A stretch of DNA of 64,000 bases from [Phialemoniopsis] sp. UDSM-2020 (Eukaryota > Ascomycota > Sordariomycetes > Thyridiales > Thyridiaceae), in assembly GCA_018873225.1 (NCBI GenBank), contig JAEILZ010000002.1, positions 4,650,001-4,714,000 of the forward strand, in the 5' to 3' direction. The notes under the pieces were generated by a model. The model saw only the letters and a program-made list of their open reading frames with translations, was not told the origin of the DNA and made no database searches. This document shows, piece after piece, positions 11,080 to 23,149 of this stretch. The translations under genes and the position numbers were made by a program. The number at the start of each line of letters is the position of its first letter. The stretch's first letter is position 1.

Positions 11080-12874
11080 ATGTCTGGTATTGCATCGTCT
11101 ACATTGAGGCAGGCCTCGCGCCTTGCTTCTGGGCGTTCTGTCTCTGCCGCCCCCCTGCGAAGAATTCAGGGACTGTCGCGGGCTGCTCCCGTCGCTTTCT
11201 CCTCGCGGAGTCAGACTCGGAGCTATGTCTCGGAGTCCAAGAAGGACAGTGCAAAGATAGCCGATGCTCCCATAGAGACGGCCATCAAGCTAGACAAGAA
11301 GGATTTCGAGAAGGCCGGCCTTGCTATCAGCGGGCAGGATGGTGGTATGGCCGTGAGCCCCATGGCTGGTATGTACACACCAGATATTGCCACTCAGTGT
11401 CATCGACGTCCATGCTAATATTTCATCATCAGAGGTCCTGAAGCAAGTCACAGTTATGGAGGAGGGCCAACGGCCAATCTATCTCGACATGCAGGCGACC
11501 ACTCCGGTGGACCCTCGAGTGCTCGATGCCATGATGCCCTTCTACAGCGGCATATACGGCAACCCCCATTCCCGGACCCACGCATACGGCTGGGAGAGTG
11601 AGAAGGCCGTCGAGGAAGCTCGGGAGCATATCGCAAACCTCATCGGAGCGGAGCCCAAGGAGATCATCTTCACCAGCGGAGCTACCGAGAGCAACAACAT
11701 GAGCATCAAGGGTGTTGCCAGGTTCTTTGGTCGGTCGGGCAAGAAAAAGCACATCATCACCACACAGACAGAGCACAAGTGCGTGCTGGACAGCTGCAGG
11801 CATCTGCAAGACGAGGGCTTCGAGGTCACTTACCTCCCCGTCAAGTCAACAGGCCTAGTTGATATGCAGGAGCTCGAGGCTGCCATCCGGCCCGAGACCG
11901 CGATTGTCAGTATTATGGCAGTTAACAACGAGATCGGCGTCATCCAGCCCCTTGCTGAGATCGGCAAGCTCTGCCGCTCCAAGAAGGTCTTCTTCCACAC
12001 CGACGCCGCTCAGGCTGTCGGCAAGATCCCCATGGACGTCAACGCCATGAACATCGACCTCATGTCGATCTCATCACACAAGATCTATGGCCCCAAGGGC
12101 ATCGGTGCCTGCTATGTCCGCAGGCGTCCCAGGGTTCGTCTGGATCCTATCATCAGCGGAGGTGGCCAGGAGCGTGGTCTGCGAAGCGGCACTCTGGCCC
12201 CTCCTCTAGTTGTGGGCTTTGGAGAGGCCTGCCGCATCGCCAAGCAAGAGATGGAGGTAAGTCGAAATATTTTTACACTCTCGTTCTAACGCACCCTGTA
12301 AAGTGATGATCTGCTTATACATGCATGGCTTTCTGAATGTCTTTGACCATTCCTATGTTGATACACAGCACGCCCTGATTTACAATCCTTCTACCTACTT
12401 CTGATCTTATTTAAATGAAGTTGGTGGACTGGTGCTGACATATTATCTCAGTACGATTCGAAATACATCCAGTCGCTATCAGACCGCCTTCTTAATGGAC
12501 TGCTCTCCCTGGAGCACGCCACGCAGAACGGCGACCCCAAGCACTTCTACCCCGGCTGTGTCAACGTGTCCTTCGCCTATGTCGAGGGCGAGTCCCTATT
12601 GATGGCTCTCAAGGACATTGCTCTGTCCTCGGGCAGTGCCTGCACTTCGGCCTCGCTAGAGCCGAGCTACGTTCTTCGAGCCTTGGGCAACAGCGACGAG
12701 AGTGCTCATTCCAGTATCCGCTTCGGTATCGGCCGTTTCACGACCCAGGCCGAGGTTGACTACGTTTTAAAGGCCGTGACGGAGCGCGTGTCTTTCCTGC
12801 GAGAGCTCAGCCCCCTGTGGGAGCTCGTTCAGGAAGGCATCGACCTGGACAGCATTCAGTGGTCGCAACACTAA
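11080..12874 (+). CDS. nfs1: Mitochondrial cysteine desulfurase Nfs1
   Basis: Exons are 11080-11368, 11433-12256 and 12452-12874, giving 511 aa. The first 50 residues are Arg/Ser-rich without acids ([19 protein letters not shown]), a mitochondrial presequence with a likely cleavage site near RSY. The PLP-dependent class V fold follows: [52 protein letters not shown] and the [10 protein letters not shown] stretch. The Schiff-base lysine is K313 in [10 protein letters not shown], and the catalytic loop [14 protein letters not shown] carries C435. The protein removes sulfur from cysteine for Fe-S cluster assembly with Isd11 and Isu, and also supports tRNA thiolation. The ATG at 11080 was chosen as the first ATG of the frame. 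Intron 2 is 195 nt, long for this window. The C terminus WSQH is the usual Nfs1 end. Confidence 0.98.
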
Positions 12875-13985
12875 ACGAGCACTGGTGGTCCATGATTCAC
12901 CGTCCCGCCCCCCACGTGAGGCGTGTGATTCTTTCGGGCGTCGAGAAAGATGGTCTGCAAAGTCGCGGCCAATGTATATCACTGTACAGAATGATACCAG
13001 TCCACTTGGGTCCTTTGGGTTATGGCGCGATCGGTTACGAATGGTTACGGGGGGTTATTTAGTCACTCGCTAGAGCATGGAGTCCGCTCGCGAGATTCGC
13101 GGACTGCATGAGTATATGTACGGCCGACCCGACAACGGCACAACATATTTTACGGTTTTAATTACTTAGCGAATGAAATACAGTCATTGCATGTAAATTA
13201 TGCTCATGAAGTTTCAAAGCACATCCAAAAACACTTTGCCTCGTGAAACTGCAAAGAGGCAAAGGCTGCTCCGTGGCTGTGCAAAATTCATGATTCTCCA
13301 TGCGAGTACCGTATCAGGAAAGAGTGTACAGGTTTGAAAAGGGTTCTCCTGCTTTTGGAGTACCGCACTCTCAGCTCCCGTAATGATAGGCAGGTATGGC
13401 GTGCATATGGCCCACGTTGTGGAAAGAGAGGAGCATAGTGAATCCACGGCATTCCATCATTACGTAGTAGCTTGCGAAAGATGGTTGCCTCTTGAATTTG
13501 ATTTTCACATGAAGAGAAGGCGTGAAACAAAAACAAGTACGGTCTAAGAAATACTAGTAGGCACAGCTGTTTGATCATGCCTGGCCCTGGGTCACCAGGT
13601 GGGTTTTTGGGAAGTGACATCACATCGTGATCCGGGTCCATGACATCATATCCACCTTCAGGTAGGCAACTCACCTGCCTTTAGTGAGTGCTACCAACGC
13701 CACGGGTAGCCACGAACCATTGAAAACGGGCAATTGGCAGGCGTTTCAAGCTGTTTGGGTTGTTTGTTTAACAAAGGAGGCGCGTACGTCAAGGCAGTGA
13801 ATCGCGATCTCGTGCAATACTTAAACCTCGTGCCTCTGCCACATCCTCAACCATTTCTGACCAACAAACATCCACATCCACATCCAATCCAAGCATTCAA
13901 ACAACGTCTATTCCTTGATCTCCTACAATTCAAACATTTTCCTTGATCACTTGATCCTCAAAACCAATTCAAACACATCATCATC
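12875..13985. other. Intergenic region with (CCACAT) run in the following leader
   Basis: This stretch holds the NFS1 3' end and the promoter of the Hmp1-like gene. A short CCACAT-type repeat lies at about 13867-13890 in the presumed 5' leader. Open frames here lack codon bias or motifs. Confidence 0.5.
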
Positions 13986-14596
13986 ATGTCTTCCAACGAC
14001 AACACCTCCACTGTCAAGGCTGCCGTCGACGCCGTCACTGGCGCCGCCCAGAACGCCTTTGGCGCCATCACCGGCAGCACTGGAGATGAGGCCCAGGGCA
14101 AGGCCAAGCAGGACCAGGCCCGTGCCGAGCACGAGGCTTCCCACGCCACCCTCAAGGGTCCCGGCTTCACTGCCTCTTCGAGCGGCGCCGTTACCAAGGA
14201 CGACCCCGACCGCGGCGCGGGCTCGTGGAACCAGACCGTCGGCTCCGCCAAGGAGGCTCTCGGTGGCGTCACCGGCTCAGAGGTAAGCATCTTGCTATTC
14301 CCCTGATTCAATTCTACTCACAGTATGCTAACTGGCTTTCTTACACGCAGTCCCTGAAGCAGTCTGGTCGCGAGCAGAACCTCTCCGGTCAGGAGCAGGA
14401 GGCCAAGGGTCAGGTTAACGACCTCGCCAGCGGCATCTACGACCGCGCTGCCGGTACCCTGGGCAGCGTCGGCACCGCCATCACTGGTGACCGCACCAAG
14501 CAGGCCGAGTACGAGCGCCAGCACGATGAGGGCAAGACGGCACAGCGCGGTGTCGAGCACGACCTGCAGAAGAAGGCCGAGGCTCAGCAGAACTAA
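13986..14596 (+). CDS. Hmp1-like (mismatched base/cruciform DNA recognition) CsbD-family stress protein
   Basis: Exons are 13986-14282 and 14351-14596, giving 180 aa. The protein is small, hydrophilic, Ala/Gly/Gln-rich and probably largely disordered or helical. It has repeated glycine-rich segments such as AVTGAAQNAFGAITGSTGDE, SWNQTVGSAKEALGG and LSGQEQEAKGQVNDLASGIY. Fungal relatives are named mismatched base pair and cruciform DNA recognition protein after Ustilago Hmp1, and they share a CsbD-like pattern. CsbD-type proteins are usually stress-induced and abundant. Codon use is strongly C-ending, which suggests high expression. The DNA-binding role comes from the family and is not shown here. 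The intron has a GTAAGC donor and CAG acceptor, phase 0. Confidence 0.85.
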
Positions 14597-15089
14597 GGCA
14601 TAGGATGGGATATGGCAGGCGATTGTGTTGAGAGGACCAAATTTTGATACCCCTGGTGATACTGGTTCCGCGTATTCAAGGAGGAAACGTCTAGCTCCTA
14701 GGTAGTCAATACCAATTTCTTGATGAACAAAATTGCTGTCCAATTCCTGCGCACGTGAAATTGACCAATGTGTAACTGCTGCTCAAAGGGGCTCCTCTAA
14801 GGCATATCATGGCGCCAAATTAGATCCACAGGCGATGCCCTTTCCACAACGTCCGGCGTCAAAGTCAGATCTAAGTGCTTACTTTCTACGGCGTCTTTAC
14901 TCAATGCATCCGAGCGTCCCTTATGATTATCAAGCATCGTCAAGGATTCAAGCGGGGCGTAGGATGTAAAACGACGTGGGTACGCCGTTCCTTTAAATCA
15001 GCCTCGCCAGCTCAGGATCAATTGAGTCTGAGCTGCTCCTAGGTTCTCCATCTTTTGGTTCAGAAGCGCAAGCGAAACAGAGTGTCACC
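14597..15089. other. Intergenic region
   Basis: This 493-bp spacer lies between two plus-strand genes. It should hold the terminator of the Hmp1-like gene and the promoter of the DUF1993 gene. No other feature is seen. Confidence 0.5.
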
Positions 15090-15675
15090 ATGACGTCTTT
15101 GTATCAACAGTCCGTTCCTGTACTGGTGAAGTACCTCAAGAACATGTCGCACCTGTTACAGAAGGGCGCCAAGTTCTGTGAGGAGAAGGGCATCAAGCAT
15201 GAGCAGCTGCTCAACTACCGTCTCATTGAAGACATGAGAGGGCAGGTCCCCTGATCATCATCAACGAGTCTTACATCGTCCTTGACATACTGACCCCGGG
15301 AACCTCAACAGACTGCCATACCAGGTCCAGTCGTGCTCCAACACGGCCAAGTTTGCCGTTGCGCGCCTCGGCGCCCAGAACATCCCTACCTTTGAGGACG
15401 ACGAGACGACCTTTGAACAGCTGCAGGCGCGCATCGACAAGACGGTCGAGATCCTCGAGGCCGTGGACCCGAGCGTCATCAACGGCAAGGAGGACACGGA
15501 GGTCATCATGGAGAGCAAGGTGGGCAACTTTCGCTTCACGGGCCAGCGGTACATCTCCGAGTACATCATCCCCAACTTCCACTTCCACCTGACGTCGGCG
15601 TACTGCATCATGCGCGCGCAGGGTGTGCCCATTGGGGCATTTGACTACCTCAAGGACGTTTTTGAGAAGGTTTGA
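15090..15675 (+). CDS. DUF1993 family protein
   Basis: Exons are 15090-15241 and 15312-15675, giving 171 aa. The sequence runs from MTSLYQQSVPVLVKYLKNMS through GAKFCEEKGIKHEQLLNYRL, IEDMRGLPYQVQSCSNTAKF and FHLTSAYCIMRAQGVPIGAFDYL. This is the DUF1993 fold, a four-helix DinB-like bundle common in fungi and bacteria with no known activity. The full expected length is present. The join DMRG-LPYQVQ requires an intron starting with GC (GG/GCAGGT) at 15242 and ending CAG at 15311. The only nearby GT donor (15246) cannot keep the frame with that acceptor; paired with a later AG it would delete the conserved LPYQ. The protein is probably cytosolic, with no targeting signal seen. Confidence 0.85.
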
Positions 15676-18378
15676 AGGAGTTGGGAAATAAGGGACGATG
15701 AGGATAGACGAATTGAGAGGAGAAGGAAAGAAAAAAAAGGAGGGGGTGAAGAAACGGGAAGACTAATGGTCGGACCCTCGCCTCGAGGCCAGAAATCGCA
15801 GTTGATCAAACGTTGTATTCAGTCCAGATGAACGACAAGGAATGAATAGAAAACTTTCCGAATTTGAACAACTCATCAACCCTTAGTTAGTCCTGGCCAT
15901 GATGCAAACAAATTTGTCACATGTTTGGGGGTCAATTAGTTGTCTGCGAGAATGCCTGCATAAGGCGTTCTCGCAGCTGTCTGCCTTGCCCAGAAGATCC
16001 ATCTGATTACAGCCAGCCTGGAGGATTTGGTGCCCGTCAGCGATGGAGCCTCAGGACTCCATAATATGAGTCGGGGGGTCGTGGACAAGTTCGTTCGCGC
16101 CTTGATTCGTAGGATTTACGACAGAAAAGGGAAAATTTGATGAGTTCTCGATCATGTCCATCAAATCTTTGGATGTTGTGCACGAGCTTCCAGATGCGCA
16201 GGAGGTCAAAGGTGGGTTTCAGGTTGACGTCTTTTTGGATCGATCCTGGATCCGCCTGCTTGGGACGCGCCCTACCCAGTTTTTTGTTCCGGAGACCTTC
16301 CTCTTTTCATCCATCCACACATCGACGGCGGCCAGTCAAGCGGCCTCCTCCGCGTGTCATCCTTCACAGACCCCTGCCGGTACTACATCGACAATACCAA
16401 ATATTGACGGCGGTCCATCAAGATCAAATTAATTGCGAAGGTAATTCCGCCCAGGATTTGGGCCGAGGTGGTACCTTGATCATGTACACTCTGTAGGTTC
16501 TCTCCCCCACTTGTCGCTTCCGCTTTCCAACTACAACCCCTGGCCTTTCCCTCCCCTCTTTAATTGTAAACATCAGTGATCACCTTCTTCAAACATCTCT
16601 CGACATTTTCAGCCCCCAAACTGCTCCAAACATGTTTCCCCCCTCCCGTCTCTCCCCCAAACGGCCCATTCTCTGCTCCATGAGCACCATCCCTCATCAA
16701 GTCTAGAGCCTCATGTACGCCATTCCAGGCTCCAATCCTCACAGGGCTGAGACACTGTTGACGGGGGATGCCTGCTCGAGCCTGCTCTGCATATGCCATT
16801 CCGCATTTTCGCCAATGAGCTGACCTCTTCTCTCCGCGTCGGTTGCCTTGGCCTTGACCCGGGGCACATAGTTCACTTCTTCCCGTCTTCACTTATTCTC
16901 GCACGAACCCGCCTGAGCCAATCCTTCGTCTCCCTCGCGATCCCTCCGCTTACAAGACCTTCTGGATAAAGTTTGACCCCCGACAGGTCCACAACTTTTC
17001 GGTCGGTTCGACTAGGCTGGCCTCGGTGTGATGGAGCATCTGCTCTCTCCAGTGGGAGAGCTTTCCCAAGAGCTACAATCTCTTTTTCTGTCCAGTGACA
17101 GTTAGCGTTTGCCCTACTGCTTGGACCCGAATCACTAGTGGTACTCGGAGTTACCCCGAGCAACCTTGTCCTCACGTCTCTACTTCCAAGAAAACCTCTC
17201 CCCATGCGTCCTCAATATTACCCGGCCCATATTTCGAGTCTCACCCTTTGACGCCTTGATGGATTCTACACGTGGCGTCCAGGTTTTGACCAAGATCATG
17301 AGCACCGGGCGCTACACCCGCCGCCGCCGTCCAGAAGCCGTCGTTGATCATAGCGCTAGAAGATGGGCAGCCAGCGCCCGCTCGTCACCGACCGCGATCC
17401 GTGGCATGACATCAGGATCGACTGACCCAGGGGATTCAAGTGAACCATCCGGCTCTGAAGTCAGACTGGACAGCTCCTGCTGCCACCCATCAGGGGCCCT
17501 ACGTGCTCCTACCCGCTCCTGCATATGGCTGCATTCAGGGACTAGTGCTCGGCTGGTGGTCTCGACGTCGAGCTTAGGCTGCTACTAGGCAACATTGTGC
17601 ATAGAATCACATTGCACAAATGCCATGTCAGAGAATTACGAACACGATAGTACCGTGAGGTGTGAGGTATGCAGCATGCAGAGGCTTGCAGCACACGATC
17701 AGGACCCGATCGGGGGACGAGCCCAAGTGTCTGGCACCTGAAGCATATGCCGGGTGTCACACATCCTCCATCATGGGTCTGCGGCTGTGAAGCTACCGGG
17801 GTCCGTCTGTGTGTTCCTGGGGTCCGATTCGTCGTGAGCGTTGCGGCGACCGCCGGTCCACTTGGCCTGTCTGGTCCATCGAGTCCCCTTTCTGGCTATT
17901 GTGAACGGGTCTTGTTCCATATCTTGTGCTTCTCTTCTACGGCCGTCCCGGCTCCACCGTCCACTCAACGTCTCTTCTCCACTCTCAATGACAGCCTGGT
18001 TGACAGGTCTCCCCCCTTCTCCTACCCACTCCTCCGCAGTCGTGCCAATCGAATGTGGAAATCTCACTTCACTCGGTAACTGCCTTGCTTCGCCGTGACC
18101 ACTGACCGCACGGCATGTACTTGACTCACGGCGAGTGTGGAGGGTTGTCCGGTCCAGGTTCGTGCAGATCATATTATTCGTCCGTGGACAGATTTGTCCG
18201 TGGACAGAGTGGTGTAGCAGGTCTGTCTGTAAGTATATGTCCTGTTTCAAACACGCCCTGCCGCAGTACCTCTCAGTCTCTCACACAATGTTATAAAGAT
18301 CTGTTATGGGGTCCAGGAAGTTTGCAACTTGTTCAAGATATTTCATGTGTCTTTGTTCAACAGAGCATCTCGACAGCC
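15676..18378. other. 2.7-kb region without recognisable gene
   Basis: Open frames occur on both strands (for example 16560-16892 and 17166-17588), but none shows a family motif or the C-ending codon pattern of the neighbours. A 12-bp direct repeat near 18181 is listed separately. The promoter of the NmrA-like gene must lie in the last part. Confidence 0.45.
18181..18208 (+). repeat. Tandem 12-bp direct repeat upstream of NmrA-like gene
   Basis: TCCGTGGACAGA occurs at 18181-18192 and again at 18197-18208, a period of 16. It lies about 170-200 bp upstream of the NmrA-like start codon, so it could be a paired regulator site (inference). Confidence 0.5.
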
Positions 18379-19461
18379 ATGATGAGAATCGCGATTGCCG
18401 GAGCCGGCGGCCTGGGTTACATCCTCGCCCAACAGATATCTCAAGGAGCTCACGCTGTGTTGGTTCTGTCCACTCGGGTAAGTTGCAGAACGCCACCAAC
18501 AGCCAAGGCTGACTCTTACGGGCCCATAGGAGCATGAAGAATACGGCGAGAACTTGGGCGTCCAAGTGGCCGTAGTCGACTACGGAGATGTCGAGAATTT
18601 ACGATACACCCTTCAGGGTGTCGACGTGCTGATCTCTACTATTGGGGGCAACGAGCAGCTGAACCTCATCGATGCAGCGCGTCGTGCTCGCGTCCGCACA
18701 TTCGTCCCTTCTGAGTTCGAGGGCGATCTGGCTCATCGTCCAGAGGGTAACGACTCTCTCGACCGGGGATCCAGGGCTGCCCTAGACCTCCTCCGCCGCT
18801 GGTCCCAATCAAAAACACACAAGATGCAATACACCGTCTTCTCGTGCGGCGTCTTCTACGAGCGCTTTGCCTTTGGGGGGCTGGCGAGCTTCAACATTGG
18901 TCACTCGCAGCCCGGCGGCACTCCAGCTCAGGGTGACTATCTTGTCGACATTGGCTCAGCTACGGCAGAGATCGTTGATACCAACGCCCAGGGACGCCCT
19001 ACACATGTGTCCATGACCTCGGTCTACGACTTAGCCCGCTTCATAGCCGCTGCTATCGAGTTGGGTCTTTCCAACTGGCCGCAGGAATACAGGATGCGAG
19101 GAGACAACCTCACTCCCCGTGAAATCGTACAGGCCTGCAAAGACGTCCGGCGAGGTCAGTCACAGTCTAGATCCCATCATGATTCTTGGCTCTACCTGGT
19201 AGCTAACTCAGCCTCTTAGTACCGTTCACCCTCGTCTCCCACCCCTTCAGTAACATCGAGTCTCACCTCAACTACTACGAGGAGACGGGCGACTACGCTC
19301 GATGGATGTACTTTCAGCGGCTGCAGGCCACAGCCCAAGGGCGGTACAGCATGCGCGACACCAACCTCAACACCGCGGTGAACCGCAGCAGCGCAGTGAA
19401 TGTCCAACCCTTGACATTCCGGCGATGGCTTGAGCAGAATTGGGGGCCGGCAGAGCAGTAG
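18379..19461 (+). CDS. NmrA-like / isoflavone reductase-like NAD(P)-binding protein
   Basis: Exons are 18379-18477, 18530-19154 and 19220-19461, giving 321 aa. The N terminus MMRIAIAGAGGLGYILAQQI contains the Rossmann GxGGLG dinucleotide loop. Then come VAVVDYGDVENLRYTLQGVD, VLISTIGG and the family signature RTFVPSEFEGDL. The C-terminal part (LTPREIVQACKDV, FSNIESHLNYYEE, FRRWLEQNW) fits NmrA-like/PCBER-type atypical short-chain dehydrogenases. These are either redox-sensing regulators or reductases of aromatic metabolites, and the substrate is unknown. The active-site lysine of PCBER enzymes is not evident. The frame stays open upstream to about 18115, but that part is low quality, so the ATG pair at 18379/18382 is preferred. 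Confidence 0.88.
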
Positions 19462-20708
19462 ACATCGGGCATGCATGGGCACGTCTCGTTTTGCCGAGAT
19501 TGGGGGCTTTTTTGCGGCTGGTTTCTACCCCAGGAAATCCTTCCTTTCCTTTCTTGTGTGTTGTTTTTCCTACTCGTTTTCCATATGTGGAAGGCAAGTC
19601 CGTTCCAGACCGCTTCTTTCTGGCTCGATCTGCCTTTTCCGTGTGGCTTCAACTCCCCGGAGCTCTTGTCGTTCGGCCATCCCGCGTCAAACCCCCAACT
19701 GTCCTTCCCTAGTCAGTCCTTTTAGAATTCAGAGCCGCAAGGACGGCCCTGTCGTTGTGCATCCACAATACCCCTCACCAATAAATGATATTTCGGAGTA
19801 AAAAGCCTTGCGACTGATCCTTCCGCGCTTCTGCACGGCGCCTCCGCCCCCAATGACGACCGTGCTAGCATTGAGGCTGTGCCTCACTGATATGTCAACA
19901 CTAAGCGCTACGCGCGGAACCCACCCCCCTTGACCTGTGAGATGCTTGTTGCATCTCCAGACAAGTCGCGGATCCTTCCCGGAGCGACGGTGTAATTGTG
20001 GGCTTACATGGATAATACATCGGTCAATTTCATCCTTTGCAAGGCCGCTGCCGAACGCCGTGAACTAAGCAAGCGACAGGATCAGTCATGCAGAATCTTT
20101 GAAGCAACTGCACAACGACGATAAACACCCTGCCCGACAATCGTCAATTCCTTCGGTGTGAACAACATGTGTTGATCATGTCATACTCTAAAGTAGCGCA
20201 TGGTATGCCTTGCGATCGTCAAGGTCTACAGACGAGTGCTGAGTTGTCCAAGCCTTGGTTTCTCACTCACAGCGGTCGAAACCCCGAAACGTTGCCCATG
20301 TGCGCCTCCGTCATCGTGTTCCTTCCCTGCTCGCCATCCGATGTCCTCCTTCGCCAAGTAATGTTGAAACCCCGTCTTTCGGCCGAGACCAAAGCCTTGT
20401 TGAAAATTCCCGCAGATCCAACCTGTCGCCCAGAATCCAGAATGACTAACGCCTTTTTTCCCTGCATGCTCATGATGAATGATACGAGTGTAAGCCCGTT
20501 ACCTGTTGAAACACCTTTTTCTTACCCGGTCGTCGCTTATTCCCGCGCCTGTTCTGTCGTGTTGCCAAATAGCCGTAGATGAGAATGACCTGTCGTCTCA
20601 AACGTATTCCAGTATTCCAGCCTTGCCCTTCCTCTCTCTTCCGGAAGCTGGGCACTGCCTTCTCCCTTCGCCCTTCCCACCGCCACCCCTCTCCTTTCCC
20701 TTGCCCCT
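19462..20708. other. Convergent intergenic region
   Basis: This stretch of about 1.25 kb lies between the 3' ends of the NmrA-like gene (+) and the deaminase gene (-). It contains pyrimidine-rich tracts and no recognisable gene. Confidence 0.5.
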
Positions 20709-22515
20709 TCACACATCGCCTCCATCGTCGCCATACTGCTCTCCGTACTCGTCGACGATCCAGAGACAAAACTTCTCCCACTCGACCCCCCACTCCTTAA
20801 GGCGCTGCGCCTTGACGCCGGACCCCAGGCTCGCCTCGCGGATGTCGCGCGCCCACTCGTCGCTCGTCTGATCCTCGAAAGCGGCCCAGCGGATGCTGTT
20901 CTCGGCCAGACTGCCCAGCCCTGCGAGGCCGAGGTTCTCCCAGCCCTGCAGCGCCTGCCAGAAGTCGTGCGTCATGCCGGCGGCGTCCTGGCCCAGAATG
21001 GCCGGGTCGTCGTTGCTGACGGCGCAGGGGACGCCGCGCGCGAGCAGCGCCGGGAGCGGGTGCGACAGGATGCTGCCGCACAGGCGCAGGACCTCGTTGC
21101 TGATGGGGCACGACTCGATGAGGATGCGCTTGTCCTTGACGAGGTCGATTAGGAGGGGGTGCTTGTAGAGGCTGAAGCCGTGGCCGATGCGCCGTGTGCC
21201 GAGGAGGACGGCGTCAAAGACGTTTTGGTCGGTGGCGTCGCCGTCGCCGAGGCACTCGCCGGCGTGGAAGAAGAAGGGGATCTCGACGCCCTCGGCGGCG
21301 CACTGCTTGCGGAACCAGAAAAGCTCGGGCAGGACGTCGCGCAGGGGCCGGCCGAGGTCCTCCTGGCCCACGAGGTCGTACCCGGCGATGGCCTGCGGGA
21401 ACTCCATCTTGATGGTGATGCAGTGGTCCATGTCCTCGATGAGGTAGCGGGTGTCGAGCCGCCGGATGGCGGTCCAGATGAGGCGCGCGCCCCAGAAGCC
21501 CGGGTGCTCTGCCTTGAACTTGGCGACCTCTTGCTCGAAGACGATGACCATGTGCCGGTGGTCGGGCTCGGGCTGCTCGCGGCCCTCGCGGCAGTAGTTG
21601 AGGGCCCAGGCGAAGCGGATCTCGGCCCAGGTGACGCCGTCGTCGTGCAGGTCGGCCATGAGCTTCTGCAGGAAGGCGCGCCAGATGGGCTCGTAGTGGA
21701 TGATGGTGCCCAGGCACAGGAAGCAGTTGGCGAACTTGCGCCAGATGTGGTCGACGCCGTGGTGCTGCTCGACCGAGTCGGTCTGCGAGATGGTCACGCG
21801 CGTCTTGAGCCACGCGAGAAAACCCTCGCGCCCGCCGTCGGGGAAGGCGTCGGCCATCTTTGTCAGCAACATGGGCGTCCCCGGCACGTAGTCCTCGGAC
21901 CAGATGCTCGGCCCGTCGACGTGCTCCTTCTCGCGGAAGCAGAACTGCACGACGCCGCGCTCGCGGGCGGCGGCGTCGGCAAAGTGCGAGTCCGGCGAGA
22001 GCACGTGCATGCCCGGCGTGGAGAACAGGACGCCGAAGAGGTAGTCGAACTGGACCATGGCGTCGCAGTGGGCGTGCAGGATCCCCCCCTTGGGCATGCG
22101 GCGCACGATGCGCCACAGGCGCGTGCGCTCCATGGTGTCCTTGGCGTGGGTGAACATCATGCCCGGGTGCTTGGTGCAGGCGCCCTCGGCGGTGGCGAGG
22201 GACTCCTCGAGGGACGGGTTCCAGATGTCGCGCTTCTCCTCGTCGCGGATGCGCGAGACGATGGCGCAGGCCCGCTTGGCGATGGGGGAGAGGGCCTTGC
22301 GGAAGCTTGCGTCTATTTTGGATGTGTCAGTTCTGGCGGGCTTTGGAGAAGAATGAAAAGACTGTTTCATCTTGGGGTAGTGGCCTACCGCTGCGCTGCT
22401 TCTTCTCCTCGGCGATGAGGGCATCTCGGCCCTTGAGGTACTTTGTGATGACGGGGTCGGTGACATCAGGGATGTCTTGTGACAGCTCCTGCCACTCCTC
22501 TTCCGTGACAGGCAT
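20709..22515 (-). CDS. ADGF/CECR1-type adenosine deaminase
   Basis: Exons on the minus strand are 22515-22389 and 22312-20709, giving 576 aa. The A_deaminase fold is clear. The metal-binding HxH is in GGILHAHCDAMVQ (H122, H124). FFFHAGE supplies a metal His (H392) and the catalytic Glu. RIGHGFSLYKHP and SCPISNEVL follow, and SNDDPAI has the acidic pair D477-D478. Length and order fit the adenosine deaminase-related growth factor group rather than short yeast adenine deaminases. It should hydrolyse adenosine to inosine and ammonia. Animal relatives are secreted. This protein starts MPVTEEEWQELSQD with no signal peptide, so it is likely cytosolic. An alternative ATG at 22466 would replace the N terminus with a Ser-rich stretch and ignore a good GTAGGC-AG intron, so it was rejected. 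Confidence 0.93.
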
Positions 22516-23149
22516 GATTAAGTATTTCTTCTTCTCCTCTCGTTTCCAGCATCAAATCACTGTGAGTTTATTCAAGAATAAGAGAAAGGCCACTCAGATA
22601 TATGTGTCACGATAAGAGAGAAAGAAACCATCGCTTCTGCCTTGATTGCAATCAAATGCCGTGGTTGAGTCAACTGGAGCGGTGCAACAGCCCTTGCCCG
22701 ATCGGGCAGTTCAGCGCACCGGCTGGGCAGCATCATTCGCTGGCTCGGACGCCTGGCGCGGGGAATTAGTGGGGGGTGGGAAGCTTAAACCCACTGTAAT
22801 TGATAAGCTGACCGCTGCACTGCCCCGTGTGGTTTGGTTTGGTTTGTCTGGACAGGCAACGGGATCAAAGGAGCCACGGAGCACAGATCTTGTAACGACA
22901 CTGATCGTAACCGTCTCTGCATGCGAAGTTCTACGAGGTAGCACAATCACGTTGTAGATCTTGAACACGAGAAGAACCAAGTCTTTCTTGATTTAAGTTT
23001 GCTTCGCTAGAGTCTACGTAATGGCTTTATCTTAACGTGGAAAACATCAATGATCGACATCATAAACACAGTACTAGGTACTTTACTCAATCTAGTTATT
23101 CTCTTTTCTCATCAACCATACGAATTACTAAGTATGCAAGCCATATCGT
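22516..23149. other. Intergenic region between deaminase and dioxygenase genes
   Basis: This 634-bp spacer lies between two minus-strand genes. It holds the deaminase promoter and the dioxygenase 3' end. No gene is seen. Confidence 0.5.

Noticed and set aside
18115..18378. 88-codon in-frame N-terminal extension of the NmrA-like protein
   Set aside because: It is Cys/Ser-rich with no similarity to the family, whose proteins begin at the Rossmann strand. The tandem 12-bp repeat inside it fits promoter DNA better.
21214..22116. 300-codon Arg/His/Pro-rich frame on the same strand as the deaminase
   Set aside because: It is an out-of-phase frame in a GC-rich exon, and its composition is not protein-like.
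21159..22418. 419-codon open frame on the plus strand opposite the adenosine deaminase
   Set aside because: It is the antisense mirror of a GC-rich, C/G-ending coding exon. Its product is a low-complexity Glu/Val/Leu/Gly mix with no motif, while the minus strand carries an intact deaminase.
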